Shown here: positions 63,100 to 64,000 of the stretch, piece after piece | Layout: each line of letters opens with the position of its first letter | Numbering within the stretch: the first letter of the stretch is position 1 | Source of the DNA: Pachysolen tannophilus NRRL Y-2460 | Taxonomy: Eukaryota; Ascomycota; Pichiomycetes; Alaninales; Pachysolenaceae | Assembly: GCA_001661245.1 (NCBI GenBank) | Contig: KV454011.1 | Location: 1,658,135 to 1,722,134, forward strand | Direction of reading: 5' to 3' | Length of the DNA stretch: 64,000 nucleotides | Notes under the pieces: model-generated | Database searches by the model: none | The model's input: only the letters and a program-made list of their open reading frames with translations | What the model was told of the DNA's origin: nothing | Translations under genes and position numbers: made by a program

Positions 63100-64000
63100 T
63101 TAATGTTTTTTATTTCTAAAAGTTTTCAAGGGATCATTTTTCTTATTGTTTCCCTTTTTCCTTCTTCCACCTTTATGAACTTTATTCTTTGTAAAAGGAA
63201 CAAATCCAATTTTCTTGATTTCTTTTCTACTAGATTCAGGCAACAAATATTCAGGTACTCTTTTCAAATGCATTTGAACTCTACTAGGATGTAATTCTTT
63301 ATCATGTCTCAAATTGTATAAATCCAGTGGATTTTCTTCAAAATGTCTTTTCAATTTATCAGATGTTAATAATTCATTTTTCAATTCTTTTACTCTTGCT
63401 TCTCTTATTGCAACATTTGTCACAGCTCTAAATGCATCTTCATTCCTATAACGGAATCCTTCAACTTGTTTCATATCGAATTGATATGGTTTTAATTCAA
63501 ATCCTATTTTCTCTTGTTGTCTAATAATCTTAGCTAAAACTTTTTCATCTTTCTTTGCAGTAGCTAATGATGATGGTCTATGCTTACCAAATTCTTTTTG
63601 TAAAACTACAAACGAGAGGGCCATTCCTGATTTCCCTGCTCTTGCTGTTCTTCCAATTCTATGAATATAAGCTTTTGAAGTGGTTGGTAAGTCAAAATTC
63701 AAAACGCATGCGACATTTTGGAAATCCACACCTCTTGAAACACCATATTCACCGTCTTTTAAATTTTTCTTATCTTTCTTTTTCTTGTCCTTGCCAGTAA
63801 TTTCCTTCTTTTCTTCTTCATTTTTTTGTTCTTCTTCTTCTTTTTCTTTTTCTTCATCATCTTCTTCATCGATTTCACTTGTAAAATCATTTGTCTCATC
63901 TGTAGCTATCAATAAATTATATACATTCTTATTAAATTCCTCAACTATATGCAACCTTGAATTAATTGGTAATTCACTATTTAATATGCATGATCTAATA
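63100..64000 (-). CDS. DBP9: DEAD-box RNA helicase Dbp9 (C-terminal part, cut by window edge)
   Basis: Dbp9 is a nucleolar helicase needed for early 60S subunit assembly. Only the last ~300 codons are present; the 5' end lies beyond 64000. Visible parts: the helicase-C core with [20 protein letters not shown] (motif region IV), the acidic-basic insert of about 60 residues between the two strands ([15 protein letters not shown]), [20 protein letters not shown], motif [15 protein letters not shown], and the Dbp9-specific C-terminus ending FRNKKH with a basic, nucleolar-type tail ([11 protein letters not shown]). The acidic insert in the helicase-C lobe is a hallmark of Dbp9. Confidence 0.92.
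   Translation of the reverse strand, partial: IRSCILNSELPINSRLHIVEEFNKNVYNLLIATDETNDFTSEIDEEDDEEKEKEEEEQKNEEEKKEITGKDKKKKDKKNLKDGEYGVSRGVDFQNVACVLNFDLPTTSKAYIHRIGRTARAGKSGMALSFVVLQKEFGKHRPSSLATAKKDEKVLAKIIRQQEKIGFELKPYQFDMKQVEGFRYRNEDAFRAVTNVAIREARVKELKNELLTSDKLKRHFEENPLDLYNLRHDKELHPSRVQMHLKRVPEYLLPESSRKEIKKIGFVPFTKNKVHKGGRRKKGNNKKNDPLKTFRNKKH

Noticed and set aside
1-64000. Retroelements, DNA transposons, CRISPR arrays, rRNA
   Set aside because: Read by eye on both strands; no transposase, reverse transcriptase, long terminal repeat pair, or array pattern was seen.

Overview
The window is nuclear DNA of a budding yeast (Saccharomycotina). It is AT-rich, with densely packed mostly intron-poor genes, short introns carrying GTAAGT-type donors and TACTAAC-type branch points, and many homopolymer and Asn/Asp/Ser-rich coding tracts. 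The gene set (OST2, ATP12, MSO1, ADE17, RPL15, HPD1, RPL22, FRS1, VPS38, LST7, REG1, GCD6, UBX2, PFK26, CHO1, a CTS1/CHT3-type chitinase, RPS30, COQ11, DBP9) is typical of Candida/Debaryomyces-type yeasts. I suspect the CTG-Ser1 clade because CTG codons look rare, but no residue here proves the code; residues quoted use the standard code, so any CTG-encoded Leu might be Ser. Thirty-one protein genes (one cut by the right edge) and one tRNA gene are supported.

Layout. 1-12 kb: OST2, a possible RhoGEF-like protein, ATP12, an unrecognised 812-residue protein with a possible XPF-like domain, a Myb/SANT protein with a long acidic tail, and MSO1. 13-23 kb: a GH3 beta-glucosidase with a PA14 insert, IMO32-like hydrolase, ADE17, RPL15 and HPD1. 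23.1-23.7 kb: an assembly gap bounded by microsatellites. 25-37 kb: a Ser/Thr-rich tail-hydrophobic protein, spliced RPL22, a TMCO4-family lipase-like protein, FRS1, spliced VPS38 and LST7. 37.7-48.5 kb: tRNA-Leu(CAA), REG1, a small unknown protein, GCD6, a kinesin and UBX2. 49.7-64 kb: PFK26, CHO1, a 2.3-kb non-coding stretch, CHT3-like chitinase, EFM7, spliced RPS30, two tandem DUF202 membrane-protein genes, spliced COQ11 and the 3' part of DBP9.

The genes are mainly housekeeping: translation (RPL15, RPL22, RPS30, FRS1, GCD6, tRNA-Leu, EFM7, DBP9), glucose signalling (REG1, PFK26), membrane and ER biology (OST2, CHO1, UBX2, MSO1, VPS38, LST7), mitochondria (ATP12, COQ11, probably IMO32), purine and tyrosine metabolism (ADE17, HPD1), and cell wall (chitinase). 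No transposon, retroelement or CRISPR-like system was seen. The most interesting points are the tandem DUF202 pair whose last membrane segment is completed by a tiny spliced exon, the loss of the catalytic His in PFK26, a degenerate 16-bp GGACC tandem repeat upstream of PFK26, the unusual RPL22 donor site, and several poorly recognised proteins.
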